Of a DNA stretch of 64,000 nucleotides, positions 34,021 through 43,965 are shown piece by piece. The DNA is from Saccopteryx bilineata (lineage: Eukaryota; Chordata; Mammalia; Chiroptera; Emballonuridae): NCBI RefSeq assembly GCF_036850765.1, contig NC_089492.1, forward strand, positions 290,010,590 through 290,074,589, given 5' to 3'. The translations under genes were made by a program, and so were the position numbers. The notes under the pieces were generated by a model. The model was not told the origin of the DNA and searched no databases. It worked only from the letters and a program-made list of their open reading frames with translations. Positions within the stretch are counted from its first letter, which is position 1; the number at the start of each line of letters is the position of its first letter.

Positions 34021-34849
34021 ATGGTGAGGGATGGAGCGGGACCTTTCCTGCCCAGGGGTCCAGCCCGGCTCCTTTGGGGACAACAGAGAGCTCCAAGGGA
34101 CGTGGGGCAGCTGACAGGATCCCCTCATTTCCAGGGATGACTGTTCCCTCCTGGCTGCTGGAGACCCTTCCCCAGCTTTCAGCTCCCCCGCCATTCAAGC
34201 CCCAGATTTCTGGAAGCTCTTTGGAGAGGCGGATGTTTGCAAGTCGGCCGGCGTTACTGATTTATGTCTTAGCAAGCTCCGTCTTTACGGTGATTAATAT
34301 TTGATTTACACTCTGGGTTTTTCCTGTTTCTGATCTCTTTCTAACTCATTAAATCTTCCTTAATCGAGCGTCTGACTTTACCCTTTGGATCTTATCCTTC
34401 AGAGACAACCCCTGCCCTCCCATCCCACCCCCGCCGTTGGCTCCTGACCCATATATTTGCCTTTTGAAAACACAAACACACACTTGGCTGGAAGTGGTCC
34501 TGGCGGCTGGCTGCCAGGAGGGGTGTGGCTCACTGAATGTCACAGCTGCCCTTCTGCCGTGGACGCTTCTTCCTCTGGTTGAGTTTACTTGTGTTGAAAG
34601 GGTCAGGAAATGGGGAATCTTCGCTGGCCTCAGGGTGCAGTGGCTGTCAGCCCGGAGATGGCTCTTTCCAGTGGGGGACAGCCAGGTCAGGGACCTTGGG
34701 CTGGCAGGGGGGTCTTGCCAAGCATCGAGGCTTTCACTGGCCCACATTCTTTTGATTCCGGCCGGTGCGTGTTTGGAAAGGTCGGCTCCTCAGATGGAAC
34801 TGACCATGAGGGTGAGCTGATTTTTGGGAGGGGCTTGCTAGGTCCTTTG
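34021..34849. other. Unassigned; AT-richer block at 34235-34390
   Basis: 34235-34390 (GTGATTAATATTTGATTTAC, CTTCCTTAATCGAGCG) is repeat-free and low in GC, a weak conserved-element candidate. The rest is GC-rich with frames up to 132 residues and no recognisable product. Confidence 0.3.
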
Positions 34850-34995
34850 CTGGAGGTTTTCCATGCCTTTTCACATCTGACTTGCACAACACCTGGCTGG
34901 TGGATGCCTATTTTACAGGTGGGAAAACTGAGGCGGGACAGCATGCCCAGGGTACTTAGCAGTTAGGGGCAGGGCTGGGAATTCAACTCGGGTGC
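34850..34995 (-). mobile_element. MIR fragment, antisense
   Basis: GCCTATTTTACAGGTGGGAA followed by AACTGAGGCGGGACAGCATG and GGCAGGGCTGGGAATTCAA is the reverse complement of the MIR core. Confidence 0.7.
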
Positions 34996-35693
34996 CTGAG
35001 CCCCTCCCGCTGTGCTCTTGCTCTGTGGTGGAGTCCGGGGATGCCGCCAACAACCCACAGGGAGCGGGAACGCCACACACCTTACTGCTCCCGGGGGGCT
35101 GAGGGTGCCGAGGTGGAGAAACCCTGTGGTAGAGGGACTTGCCATGACTTCACAGGGCCAGTCCACTCCAGGTGTCCAGTTGGCTCCGATTTACTAATTT
35201 GTGATGTCTGCACGTGGCCGAGCATTGGGCTCACCCACGGAAGGCGGACTTTACACCAGAGAAGAGAGTCATCGGACAGCGCATGCTGTCCTCCAGGGGT
35301 GAGGCTTGGGAAGGACGCAGGTCAGCCCTGGAGGACCACTTACTGCCTTGATCCCATTCACACGCCATGTCCGGCACAGGCAAAGCCACGGAGGTAGAAG
35401 GGAGGTCAGTGGTTATGGGAGCTGGGGGCTGGTGTGAGGGGCCAGGGGCCGGCGGGGAGGAGGGAGGTGAGAACTCAAAGCTGACCGTGTTTGTCTAGAG
35501 CCCAGTCCACTCTCTGATTTCTCCTCTTTTGTGTTCTAAGCTTCCCTTCGTGCAGCTTATATTACATTGTATTTTTATGAGGGTGGCGAAATGATCAGTG
35601 TTTTCCCCTTTTCCCTGTGTCTCCTGACTTGGGTGAAGCACACAGTTCTAATGCCAACAGAGGGAACAAGACCAGGAAGACCACAACCCGACT
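34996..35693. other. Unassigned non-coding sequence
   Basis: No exon or repeat recognised. Confidence 0.4.
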
Positions 35694-35952
35694 CTGCAGG
35701 CAGCGCACTGAGCAGGGGCAGAGGAGGACCCTGCAGGCAGCGCACTGAGCAGGGGCGGAGGAGGACCCTGCAGGCAGCGCACTGAGCAGGGGCAGAGGAG
35801 GACCCTGCAGGCAGCGCACTGAGCAGGGGCGGAGGAGGACCCTGCAGGCAGCGCACTGAGCAGGGGCGGAGGAGGCCCCTGCAGGCAGCGCACTGAGCAG
35901 GGGCGGAGGAGGCCCCTGCAGGCAGCGCACTGAGCAGGGGCAGAGGAGGACG
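35694..35952 (+). repeat. Minisatellite, 37-bp unit, seven copies
   Basis: Unit starts CTGCAGGCAGCGCACTGAGC and continues AGGGGC(A/G)GAGGAGG(A/C)CC; starts at 35694, 35731, 35768, 35805, 35842, 35879 and 35916. Two sites vary. The A/G site reads A-G-A-G-G-G-A along the array and the A/C site reads A-A-A-A-C-C-A, suggesting duplication of a two-unit block and of a C variant. Since 37 is not a multiple of 3 and the minus strand has no stop in the unit, three overlapping minus-strand frames of 93-121 residues exist. They are shadows, not a protein. Confidence 0.95.
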
Positions 35953-38304
35953 GCACTCACGTCCGTCTCAGCGAGTCAGGTTCAAGTTAAGCAGGTGGCT
36001 TTTGACCCGGGCACAGGGCATGAGCTCGGGTGTGGGTGTGGTGTGGACACAGCCCACTGCCCACAGACCTTCCTGTCCTCTGGTGGAGGGAGTCCCTGCT
36101 TCCCCCACCCCCAACCTCTTCCATGGAAGGGCCACGTGAGACCGGAGAGACTAGGGTGAGGCTGCGGCCTCCTCCTTCTGTCCAGGGGGTGTGGCTGGCC
36201 TTCAGTGTCCCTTCTTGTGCTGGGAAGTGGTCCCCCACTGACTCCGTCTTCCTGTGAGAGGCGGTGAGTCTGCGCTGGGGGTGGGGAAAGAGGGAGGACC
36301 CTGTCGGCGCTGTCTGCTCTGACCCAGCTGGCTTGCTGTCTTGTATGTCCATCTTCCTCCAGTCTAGGAGGGCTGGCCTCCTTCCCACCTCAGCTGGGCG
36401 GGGTCTACTTCTGTCCTGGCTGCACATGTGGCACCTCTAGGCTACACTTTCTGTTGAGAGGAACACTGGTGGCCACTAACCTAGGACAGCCTCCCATCCT
36501 TGAAGGGGGCTGCTGGGGCAGTCACCCGAGGGCAGGCAGAGTCACAGAATCTCAGTCCCCATCCATCTCCCAGCCTGGAGCCCGTTCACAGACTCGGAGG
36601 CCCTTGAACTGAAGGGGAGGCTGGGCCTCCTTGACAGAGGACCCCACTATGCTGCCAAACATGTATGTCATCAACTTCTCCCCCAGCCTTCCTCAGGGGA
36701 CTTACAGCCAGGGTGACTGCATCAAGGGCAGCTCTTTCAGGAGCTCCGGGATCTTGGCTCTGAGCTGATGCTGGTCCCAGGGGGCTCCAAACATCACTGG
36801 GCCCCCACCTCACCCCAGTCAGAGTAGGACTTGTGGAGGGTAGGTGATCGATGGGGAGGGGGGGAGAACACAGGTCCGTCTCACGGTGGGCCGTGGTCCT
36901 CCACCCTTCCTGGGGTCATTCCCTGGGTCAGGGATGCACACCTGGACGAGAGATGGGGGAAGGAGCAAGACTCAAACAGAGGAACATGAAGTCCGCCAGG
37001 GGTGGTAAGAGCAGAGAGGAAAAGTTAGGCAACACTGGGCACAGAAGGTGGGCGCTAATTTAGAGCAGGCAGCGATGTGGCCCCCCCTGGCGAGGTAGCG
37101 CTGGGCAGAAAGGCTCGGGACAGTGGGCTGATGGTCATCTTACTCTGCCTAGCCATGTGAATGAGGCGTGGGCCTGTCGGTGAAGACTGAGGACAGCCAG
37201 CAGAGAAGGGAATACTCCTGTCTTTGTCCGTTGTCCCACGAACGTGACGTTCTTCAGAATGTCCAGGTGCCGGCTCTTCCTGTCCAGGTTCAGAAACCTT
37301 CCTTTCCTAGTCACGGTTAGCTAAAGTGTCCTTCCCCGCGTACCTCACCTTTCCTGCTGTGAGCAAGGCAGGAGGCGGCTATGACTCACCGAGCGCCATG
37401 GCAAGGGGGAGCCTGCTTGTATTCAATTCCACCGTCTCCCCTCACCGTGCGCTTAGTGCTGGTACGTCATTGCTCGTGACACTGTCCCTGGCTTCCGGGG
37501 ACTCCCCCAGGGGACCCCCTGCCTCGCCGATGACAACCACATCTGTGAGTCTCTCTCAGAGCACGCAGGAAAGGGGAACACATCTGTGGCCGCCGGGGCT
37601 GCTGGGTGTGACTGCACGGCGCTGACGTGGCCAGAGCCTCTTCTCTTTGAACCTTTGGGAGACTGGGGTCTCTGCATCTTTAGAATGAGATCCTCTCGGT
37701 GGGGAAACCCCCTGACATTTCAAACACTGACACCAGCAGGATAGGCAAAGACAAGGGGCGTCCATCCGTCTTTGGATAGAGCTCAAGACTGACCCCATGG
37801 AAACACAATGCCGCCATACTGATTGGAAGCAAGAGGGACAAACAATTAATTGGAAAGTCTTGTTTGTTCAAAAATCAATGCCTCAACGCCCATAGGAATA
37901 TGTGCCCCCCAAACACCCACCGGTGACATTGGAGAACACCAAGCAGAGACCCGAGATGTTCTTCTCCGCTGGCTGGTAATAAGGTCCCTGTTCCTAGAGG
38001 TGTCAGTGGGGACACAGGGAGCCTGGACATCTGTCCCATTTGAAAGTATTGAGGTGCTTCCCTCTTTCCTGTCTGGAGTAATATTAGAGGAGGTCGCATA
38101 AAGAGCCTGGACTTTCACCATCACCGGGCAGTAATGAGGTCTCCAGTAATGAGCTGGAACTCCTGCCCCTGCCCATCAGGGAGGGGCCCCTGAGTCAGGT
38201 GTCAGTGGAGGCAGACCGTGAGACTCGGGACTCACTGGCAGTAAGGAGGTGGCACCTTCTCCTGCTTTCACAGCTGGACTGGTGTCAGGAGCAGGCATGC
38301 AAAC
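35953..38304. other. Unassigned; AT-richer block at 37800-38110
   Basis: 37800-38110 (ACAATTAATTGGAAAGTC, GTAATATTAGAGGAGGTCG) is repeat-free to my eye. The remainder is GC-rich with no exon recognised. Confidence 0.35.
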
Positions 38305-40325
38305 TAGATCCGAAGTCTCAACAGAATAGAGCAACACCCAGGCTTAAAAAAAAATAGCCCTCATGATGGCAAGAACCGGGAATACCTCAAAGGGAATGGG
38401 AAATTACACTCAATACGTACCAACCCCGAGATGGTAAAGGTGTGAGAATGACCCGACAAAGATTTTAACGCAGCCACGATAAAAATGTTTCGGGAGCAAC
38501 TGTGAACGCTTTTGAAACCAACGCCAAAAAAGAAAGTCTCACCGAAGAAGGAGAAAGCCTCTGCGAAGGAATGAAAGGTGTAAAGAGAAAATAAACGGGC
38601 ATGTTAGAGCAGATAGCTACAGTCATGCAATATGGAGATCAGTGGACGCACCCCCCCCAAAAAAAAACCCCAGAATGAGGCGTGAGATGGGAAACCACTA
38701 CAGACCCCGCAGACATCAACGGGACAGTCAGGGTGTAACTACCAGCAGGTGCGCGTGCACAAATTCCCTAAATGGAAAGAATGGACCACGTCCTCAAAAC
38801 ACACGAACGACTACAACTCACCCAATATGAGACAGATAATTTGAATAGATGTATAACTTAATAAAGAGATTGAATTTGTAATTTAACAACAACAACAACA
38901 ACAACAAAAAGTATCTCCAGGCTCCAAAGTGTTCACTTGAGAATTCTGCCAAACGTGGAAAGAATAATTAAGACTAATTTTACACAGTCTCTCTTAGAGA
39001 CTAGAAATGGAGAGAAAACTCCCCAGTCCATTTTAGAGAAAGACAGTACAAGAAAAAGAAAAAAAAAAAAAAAAAAAAAAGAACAACCCACCAGTTTCTC
39101 TCAAGAATACAGATTCAAAAAGCTTCACAAAATACTAGCAAATAACATTAAGCGACATATAAAAAAGGAATGGGACACGATCGCTAGGGCAGTGGTCGGC
39201 AACCTCATTAGTCAACAGAGCCAAATATCAACAGTACAACGATTGAAATTTCTTTTGAGAGCCACATTTTTTTAAACTTAAACTATATAGGTAGGTACAT
39301 TCCTTATCGAGGTAGCGCCCACACGTGGTATTTTGTGGAAGAGCCACACTCAAGGGTCCAAAGAGCCGCATGTGGCTTGCGAGCCATGGTTTGCCGACCA
39401 GGGGGCTAGGGGATTCCAGAAACGCAAGTCTGGTTCACTGTTTGACGATCAATCCATAGGACCCACTGTATCAACAGGTGAAGGATGAAAAACCACACAA
39501 TCATATCAACTATTGCCAAAATATCATAAAAAGCGTTTGATGAAAGGCTACAACCTCATCCTGAGGCAAACTCTTAGAGAAATAGGAATAGAGGGGCATC
39601 TCCTCAGTTGATGAAGAGCGTCTACCCGCTGTGTTGACAGCCGAGCTTATACTTAGTGGTGGATGGCTGAACGGTTTCCCCTGGCAAAGGCGTCCACTCG
39701 CACCATTCCCCGTTCACCAGAGGGGCTATAGGGAGAGAGAAGAAACTAGGAAGCGTACAGATCGGGAAGGAAGAAATAAAGCTGTCCCCATAGATGATAT
39801 TATGTTGCTAGACTGTTTCAAGGAGCCCACCACCAGCACCTCTTAGAAACAGGCAGTGGGTTCCGCGAGGTTGCAGGGTACAAAATAAACACTCGCACAC
39901 ACAAAATCAATTGTGTTTCCATATAGTGGCAACGAATGCATGGACAGTACTATTTACACATACTCAACCCCCCCCAAAAAAAACATTTAGGTAAAAATCT
40001 AACACGACGTATGTGGAAGCTGTGTGCTACACGGACTTGCTGGAAGTGGGTAATGAATGGAGAAACACATTTTGTTCCAAGATTGGAAAACTCAACGTCG
40101 TACCAATGTCATTTCCACCTAAATTGATACACTAGTTCAATACAATTCCTATCAAAATCTCAGCTGCCAGAACTTTTTTTTTTTTTGTAGCTATGGAGAA
40201 GATTATTCTAAAGTCTATTTGGAAAGTCAAAGGAATGAGAGTAGTTGAGAAAGTTTTGAAAGACAAGGATAGGGCAGGAAGAGCCTGATATTCCGGACCT
40301 ATCGCTCAGCTCCCGTAATCAAGGT
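38305..40325 (+). mobile_element. Decayed L1 (ORF1 region through ORF2 reverse transcriptase)
   Basis: 38305-38720 follows the L1 ORF1 region: GAGAATGACCCGACAAAG, ATAAAAATGTTTCGGGAGCA, AACTGTGAACGC and AGAAAGTCTCACCGAAG. From 38830 the text follows ORF2: GACAGATAATTTGAATAGAT, GAATTCTGCCAAACGTGG, AAAATACTAGCAAATAACA, ATCATATCAACTATTGCC, GAAATAGGAATAGAGGGGC, GATCGGGAAGGAAGAAATAA, TTTAGGTAAAAATCTAACAC and CAATTCCTATCAAAATCTC. Frames are broken throughout; the longest is 112 residues. Interruptions: a (CAA)n tract (38885-38906), an A run (about 39058-39080) and the hAT at 39190-39403. Old, mammal-wide and dead. Confidence 0.85.
39182..39411 (+). mobile_element. hAT element nested in the L1, 8-bp target duplication
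   Basis: The element is 39190-39403, starting CAGTGGTCGGCAACCTCATT and ending TTTGCCGACCAGGG. Flanks CGCTAGGG (39182-39189) and GGCTAGGG (39404-39411) match at 7 of 8 bases. The L1 reading resumes right after the second copy, so the boundaries are firm. About 214 bp, no transposase: a non-autonomous deletion derivative. The sister copy is at 42081-42271. Confidence 0.85.
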
Positions 40326-40641
40326 TGTGCCAAAGAGGTGAGTGGAGGGACACACAGGTCAGTGGACAGAAGGGAAGACTCAGAGGCAGAGCCACGCCGG
40401 TCCATCCAGGTTGTTCTGGACAAAGACTCAGAAGCAGTTCACTGAGAGAAAGGCAGCCGTCTGGCCGGCGAGCCAGGGCTCTTCCGCTCTCTCCAGATGA
40501 GCTCTGCCCACGGGCGGGGTCAGAGACAACGGACGAGAGCGCTGGGGTGAGGACACGAGAGGGCAGAGCAGAATGGTCGGATGGGGCAGGAGCAGCCCCG
40601 GGCAGGAGGCAGCCCAGTGCAGGGGAGCAGGGAGTGCGGCC

Positions 40642-41151
40642 TATGTGTGAGTGTATATGTGTGTATCTATGTGTATTCATAGGTACGTGTGCTCTCCTGT
40701 GCATGCATGAGTGCATATGCATATGAACATGTGCATGTATATGCATGTGCATATATGTGCAGCACACATACGTCTATCTGCACACATGATGCACAGTACA
40801 TGCATGCACAAGTTTGTGCATACAGGTATGCATACATGTACATGAATACACACACAGTGCACACGTACACAGATGCATGTGTGTATGTGTACATGCGCAC
40901 ACTCATGCATATACCCGTGCATATGCATGTGTATATATGCACACATATGTGTACCTGAATATGTGTATGCACAGTACATATATGCACACACATGCACACA
41001 TGTACATGCACAAGCACGTGATGCACACATACACAGGTGTATATGTGTATTATACACATGCACACTCATGTATATACATGCATATGTATGTGTGCATGTG
41101 CCTGTATGTGTATGTATTTGCACACACATGTGTGTGAGTGTGTGTCTATGT
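40642..41151. repeat. Long TG/CA/ATGC-rich alternating repeat, about 510 bp
   Basis: Nearly unbroken alternating purine-pyrimidine DNA with many ATGCAT, TGTGCA and ACATGT palindromes. The largest Z-DNA-prone tract in the window. Open frames of 107-150 residues on both strands are repeat shadows. Confidence 0.9.
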
Positions 41152-41429
41152 GGTCTCTTAACTCATGGCTGCTCACATGGAAACACAGCCCATGAGGAAG
41201 TAGGCTGCCAGCTTCCCTTTCCCGGGGAGGAACTGGGGTGGAGGGCGCGATGGGGAGAGGAGAGAGCCGTCCCCGACCTACTCACGAGACATGCATGAGA
41301 GGGGCGTACTGTCGAACAGGGGGGAGGCACAAGCCCGTTTCCTGAGAGCCTGTCTCAGGGAAACATGCAGCACGCGCCAGGAGAGTGACGGGAAGGGTGT
41401 CCAAACATGTCAGGCGGCTCCCTTGCAGT
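41152..41429. other. Unassigned non-coding sequence
   Basis: GC-rich, no feature recognised. Confidence 0.4.
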
Positions 41430-41548
41430 TTGGGACTTGGAGTAATTTTTATTTCCTTCTCTTGGCTTGTCTGCATTTTCTAAAATTGTTACAATACCCA
41501 TCCATTACTTTGTAATAACAACTGAAAAGTTATTTTAACAGTTGGCCC
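41430..41548 (+). mobile_element. L1 3' terminal fragment
   Basis: GGAGTAATTTTTATTTCCTT, CTTGGCTTGTCTGCATTTTC, TAAAATTGTTACAATACCC and TTACTTTGTAATAACAAC follow the end of L1M 3' UTRs. Same strand as the L1 at 38305-40325, so it could be the far end of that copy with intervening loss and microsatellite growth. Confidence 0.65.
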
Positions 41549-41954
41549 AGAGCTATGACAACTGTCTAGATGAGCCGCCTTCCGAGTTGCCAGCCGACGG
41601 GGCTGTGTTCTCACGTCTGCGGGTGCCCGCAGCCCGCGGGGGAGGCGGCCGTGCTGTGGTTGAGATAATAACGAGCTTCCTCGGAGACTCCTCCTCAGCT
41701 CCCATCCTGGCACTGCCTGGGTGTTGCAGTCTGTCTTTTTGGGGTGCGTGGGTCTTGCAGGCCTCTCACGGCAGTCGGGTACCTGTCACAGAGCACATTC
41801 CCCCTCCCCTGGGCCCACAGACTCTTGCACGTGTCTGTGGTGGGGCTGGTTTGCGCTCAGGGTCCTGGCTCCACCCCTGCAGTCTCTGGGTTCTCAGGTG
41901 TGCTCCTTGTCCCTTAGGGCCTGACAGTAAGAGAGGTTTTGACACCGGGCTCCT
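41549..41954. other. Unassigned GC-rich sequence
   Basis: A 148-residue open frame (41542-41988) has no recognisable domain and runs into the MIR. Confidence 0.4.
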
Positions 41955-42080
41955 GGGCCAGACCCTGGGCTCATCAGTGGTTCCGTGACCTTGGGCCAAT
42001 CCCTTAGGCTTCCTGCACCTCAGTTACAAAATGTATAGAAGGGGGATAAAAGTGCGTTTACTGCACAGGGCCGTCTAGAG

Positions 42081-42271
42081 CAGTAGTCGACAAACTCATT
42101 AGTCAACAGAGCCAAATATCGACAGTACAATGAAATTTCTTTTGAGAGCCAAAATTTTTAAACTTAAACTATATAAGTAGGTACATTCCTTATCGAGGTA
42201 GCACCCGCACATAGTATTTTGTGGAAGAGTCACACTCAAGGGGCCAAAGAGTCGTGGTTTGCCGACCAGAG
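42081..42271 (+). mobile_element. hAT element, same family as 39190-39403
   Basis: Starts CAGTAGTCGACAAACTCATT and ends GGTTTGCCGACCAGAG. The interior shares long exact runs with the copy at 39190 (ACTTAAACTATATAAGTAGG-type text, CACACTCAAGGGGCCAAAG). Its right end abuts the next hAT at 42273 with one base between. Its left flank GTCTAGAG (42073-42080) is matched not at its own right end but after the second element. Confidence 0.85.
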
Positions 42272-42272
42272 G

Positions 42273-42463
42273 CAGGGGTCTCCAAACTTTTTACACAGGG
42301 GGCCAGTTCACTGTCCCTCAGACCATTGGAGGGCTGCCAAATACAGTGGTCCTCTCACTGACCACCAATGAAAGAGGTGCCCCTTCCAGAAGTGCAGTGG
42401 GCCTGGATAAATGGCCTCAGGGGGCTGCATTGCGGCCCGCGGGCCATAGTTTGGGGACGCCTG
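42273..42463 (+). mobile_element. Short hAT element, same family as 1189-1522
   Basis: Starts CAGGGGTCTCCAAAC and ends GTTTGGGGACGCCTG (inverted termini). About 65 bp at one end and 115 bp at the other match the longer copy at 1189-1522 in reverse orientation, but roughly 145 bp of AT-rich interior is missing, so it is a further deleted derivative. Right flank GGCTAGAG (42464-42471) matches GTCTAGAG at 42073-42080 in 7 of 8 bases. Confidence 0.85.
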
Positions 42464-42559
42464 GGCTAGAGGAATGGCACACAATAAGCAGCTAATAAAT
42501 GTTTCTCACGGTTGTTGTCGTGGTCATCCGTGCAATGGGCATGTCGGTAGGCAGATGAA

Positions 42560-42895
42560 TAGTCTCGAAGACATCCAAGTCAGAATCCCCCGACCCTGTG
42601 TGTTAGGTCGTGTGGTGACAAGGAATCCAGCCAGGGTGCTCATGAGCTGACCTTGACCTAGGGCGAGGGTTCGGGCTCACCCCGGGGGGGACCCAACATC
42701 CTCACAGGGTCCTTTTATAAGTGGAAGAAGGAGGCAGAGAATCAGAGGAAGAGGTGATCACACGAGCAGGGGCAGAGAGACCCGGAGCATCCGGAAGGAA
42801 CCCGCCTTGTGAGACTGTGTCAGTCAGCCTTCTGAACTACACAATTGTGAGGTAATGACTTCGGGTCGGGTCACTGAGTTGGCAACCTTGTACGG
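42560..42895 (+). mobile_element. MaLR-like LTR fragment
   Basis: AGACATCCAAGTCAGAATCC, CCCGACCCTGTGTGTTAGG, CACAGGGTCCTTTTATAAGT, GGAAGAAGGAGGCAGAGAAT and ACACAATTGTGAGGTAATGA have the MLT1-style order, heavily diverged. No internal region. Confidence 0.6.
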
Positions 42896-43769
42896 CAGTG
42901 ACAGAAAACTGCAGGGGGGACTCTCAGGTCCTCTCACCAGAGAAAGGGCCGGTGGACGGACGTGGTCTCGGGTCCTCGACCTCCTCCCGCAGCCTGCGTT
43001 GCAGCATGTTGGAGCCGTGGGTCTCCCCTACCAGCCCCGACGCAGGCCCTGTCCTGCCATCTCTGAGGGTGTGATTTAGGGGGTGGGGCTTGATGCTTTG
43101 GAGAGGTGGGCATCCTGGAGCTCCTGATGTCAGAGCTGACTGGCAGAGCTCTCCTGTCCCTCGGCACCCTCCTGGATGCCACATGTGCAGGGACATCCCT
43201 GAACGTGCAGAGGGGGGAAGCCTGCCCCCACTAGCTTGGAGCACAGGGTGGGCTGTGCCCTTGACTGCGAGGCTGTGTGCTGAGGGTCACCTCCGGACCT
43301 CTGGATCCAGGCTGGGCCGTGAGGTGTGCGGGCGCGGAGACGGCTCAGGCGCACAGCTCCGAGGAGTGCGATTGCTCAGTTGCTGTGAGTGGCAGCGGTT
43401 GGCAGCCCCTCTCATTAACAGCTCCTCCTTTGCTGTGATATTCTAGCTGCAGAAGTTCTGCTACGGAAGTAAGTGGCAGAAGACAGAAATCTCCTTCTGG
43501 AGCTGGGCAATGAGGGAGGAACTACGTGGGCATCCAGGCACCCCGGCTTCGGGTGGCTGGGTCAGCAGGGCTGGGAGGGGGGCTCACCCACCATCCCGCC
43601 CTCTCCAGCCTGTGTGCCAGGACTTTATTTCTTCCTGAGCTCTGCAGACAAGCCCCCTCCCCAGCCATCCTGACTTCTCCCAGCGTTGCAAGCTGTCCAC
43701 TCCAGAAATGACCACTAGGTCCAGCGCCTTCCCCAGCACATGACCTGCATGAGATAATTCAGGCCTCCC
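42896..43769. other. Unassigned GC-rich sequence
   Basis: No exon or repeat recognised. Frames up to 118 residues overlap on both strands. Confidence 0.4.
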
Positions 43770-43895
43770 GACTCTCAATGAAGTAAGCAACTATCATTGC
43801 CTCGATTTTACAGATGAGACAACGGAGGCACAGAGAGGTGATTTAATTTCCTCCAAGCCACACAGCCAAGAAAGGAGCAGAGCCAAGACTGGAGC
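43770..43895 (-). mobile_element. MIR, antisense
   Basis: TATCATTGCCTCGATTTTAC, AGATGAGACAACGGAGGCAC, AGAGAGGTGATTTAATTTCC and AAGCCACACAGCCAAGAAAG form a clear reverse-complement MIR core. Confidence 0.85.
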
Positions 43896-43935
43896 TCAGG
43901 TAGTGGGACCCTGGCTCCCACATGGAGCCCAGGGT

Positions 43936-43965
43936 TGTGGGGGGGAGGGGGAGGGGGAGGGGTCT
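43936..43965 (+). repeat. G-run tract, G-quadruplex-prone
   Basis: Four or more runs of 4-8 G separated by A or T: (G)8 A (G)5 A (G)5 A (G)4. Fits a strong intramolecular quadruplex motif. Confidence 0.8.

Larger units (their letters stand above)
41955..42505 (+). mobile_element. MIR split by two hAT elements
   Basis: Left part 41955-42080: GTGACCTTGGGCCAATCCCT, CCTGCACCTCAGTTACAAAA and GAAGGGGGATAAAAGTGCG. Right part 42464-42505: GGAATGGCACACAATAAGCA then GCTAATAAATG, the normal MIR continuation. The 383-bp gap is exactly the two hAT copies. This fixes insertion order: MIR first, hATs later. Confidence 0.8.

Noticed and set aside
35575..35960. Cys/Leu/Pro-rich minus-strand frames of 93-121 residues
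   Set aside because: They are read-throughs of the 37-bp minisatellite in three frames; the unit simply lacks stops on that strand.
40673..41137. His/Tyr/Cys-rich frames that look like metal-binding proteins
   Set aside because: Products of TG/CA/ATGC alternating repeats, present on both strands and in all frames. The same applies to frames at 10556-10883 and 16285-16708.
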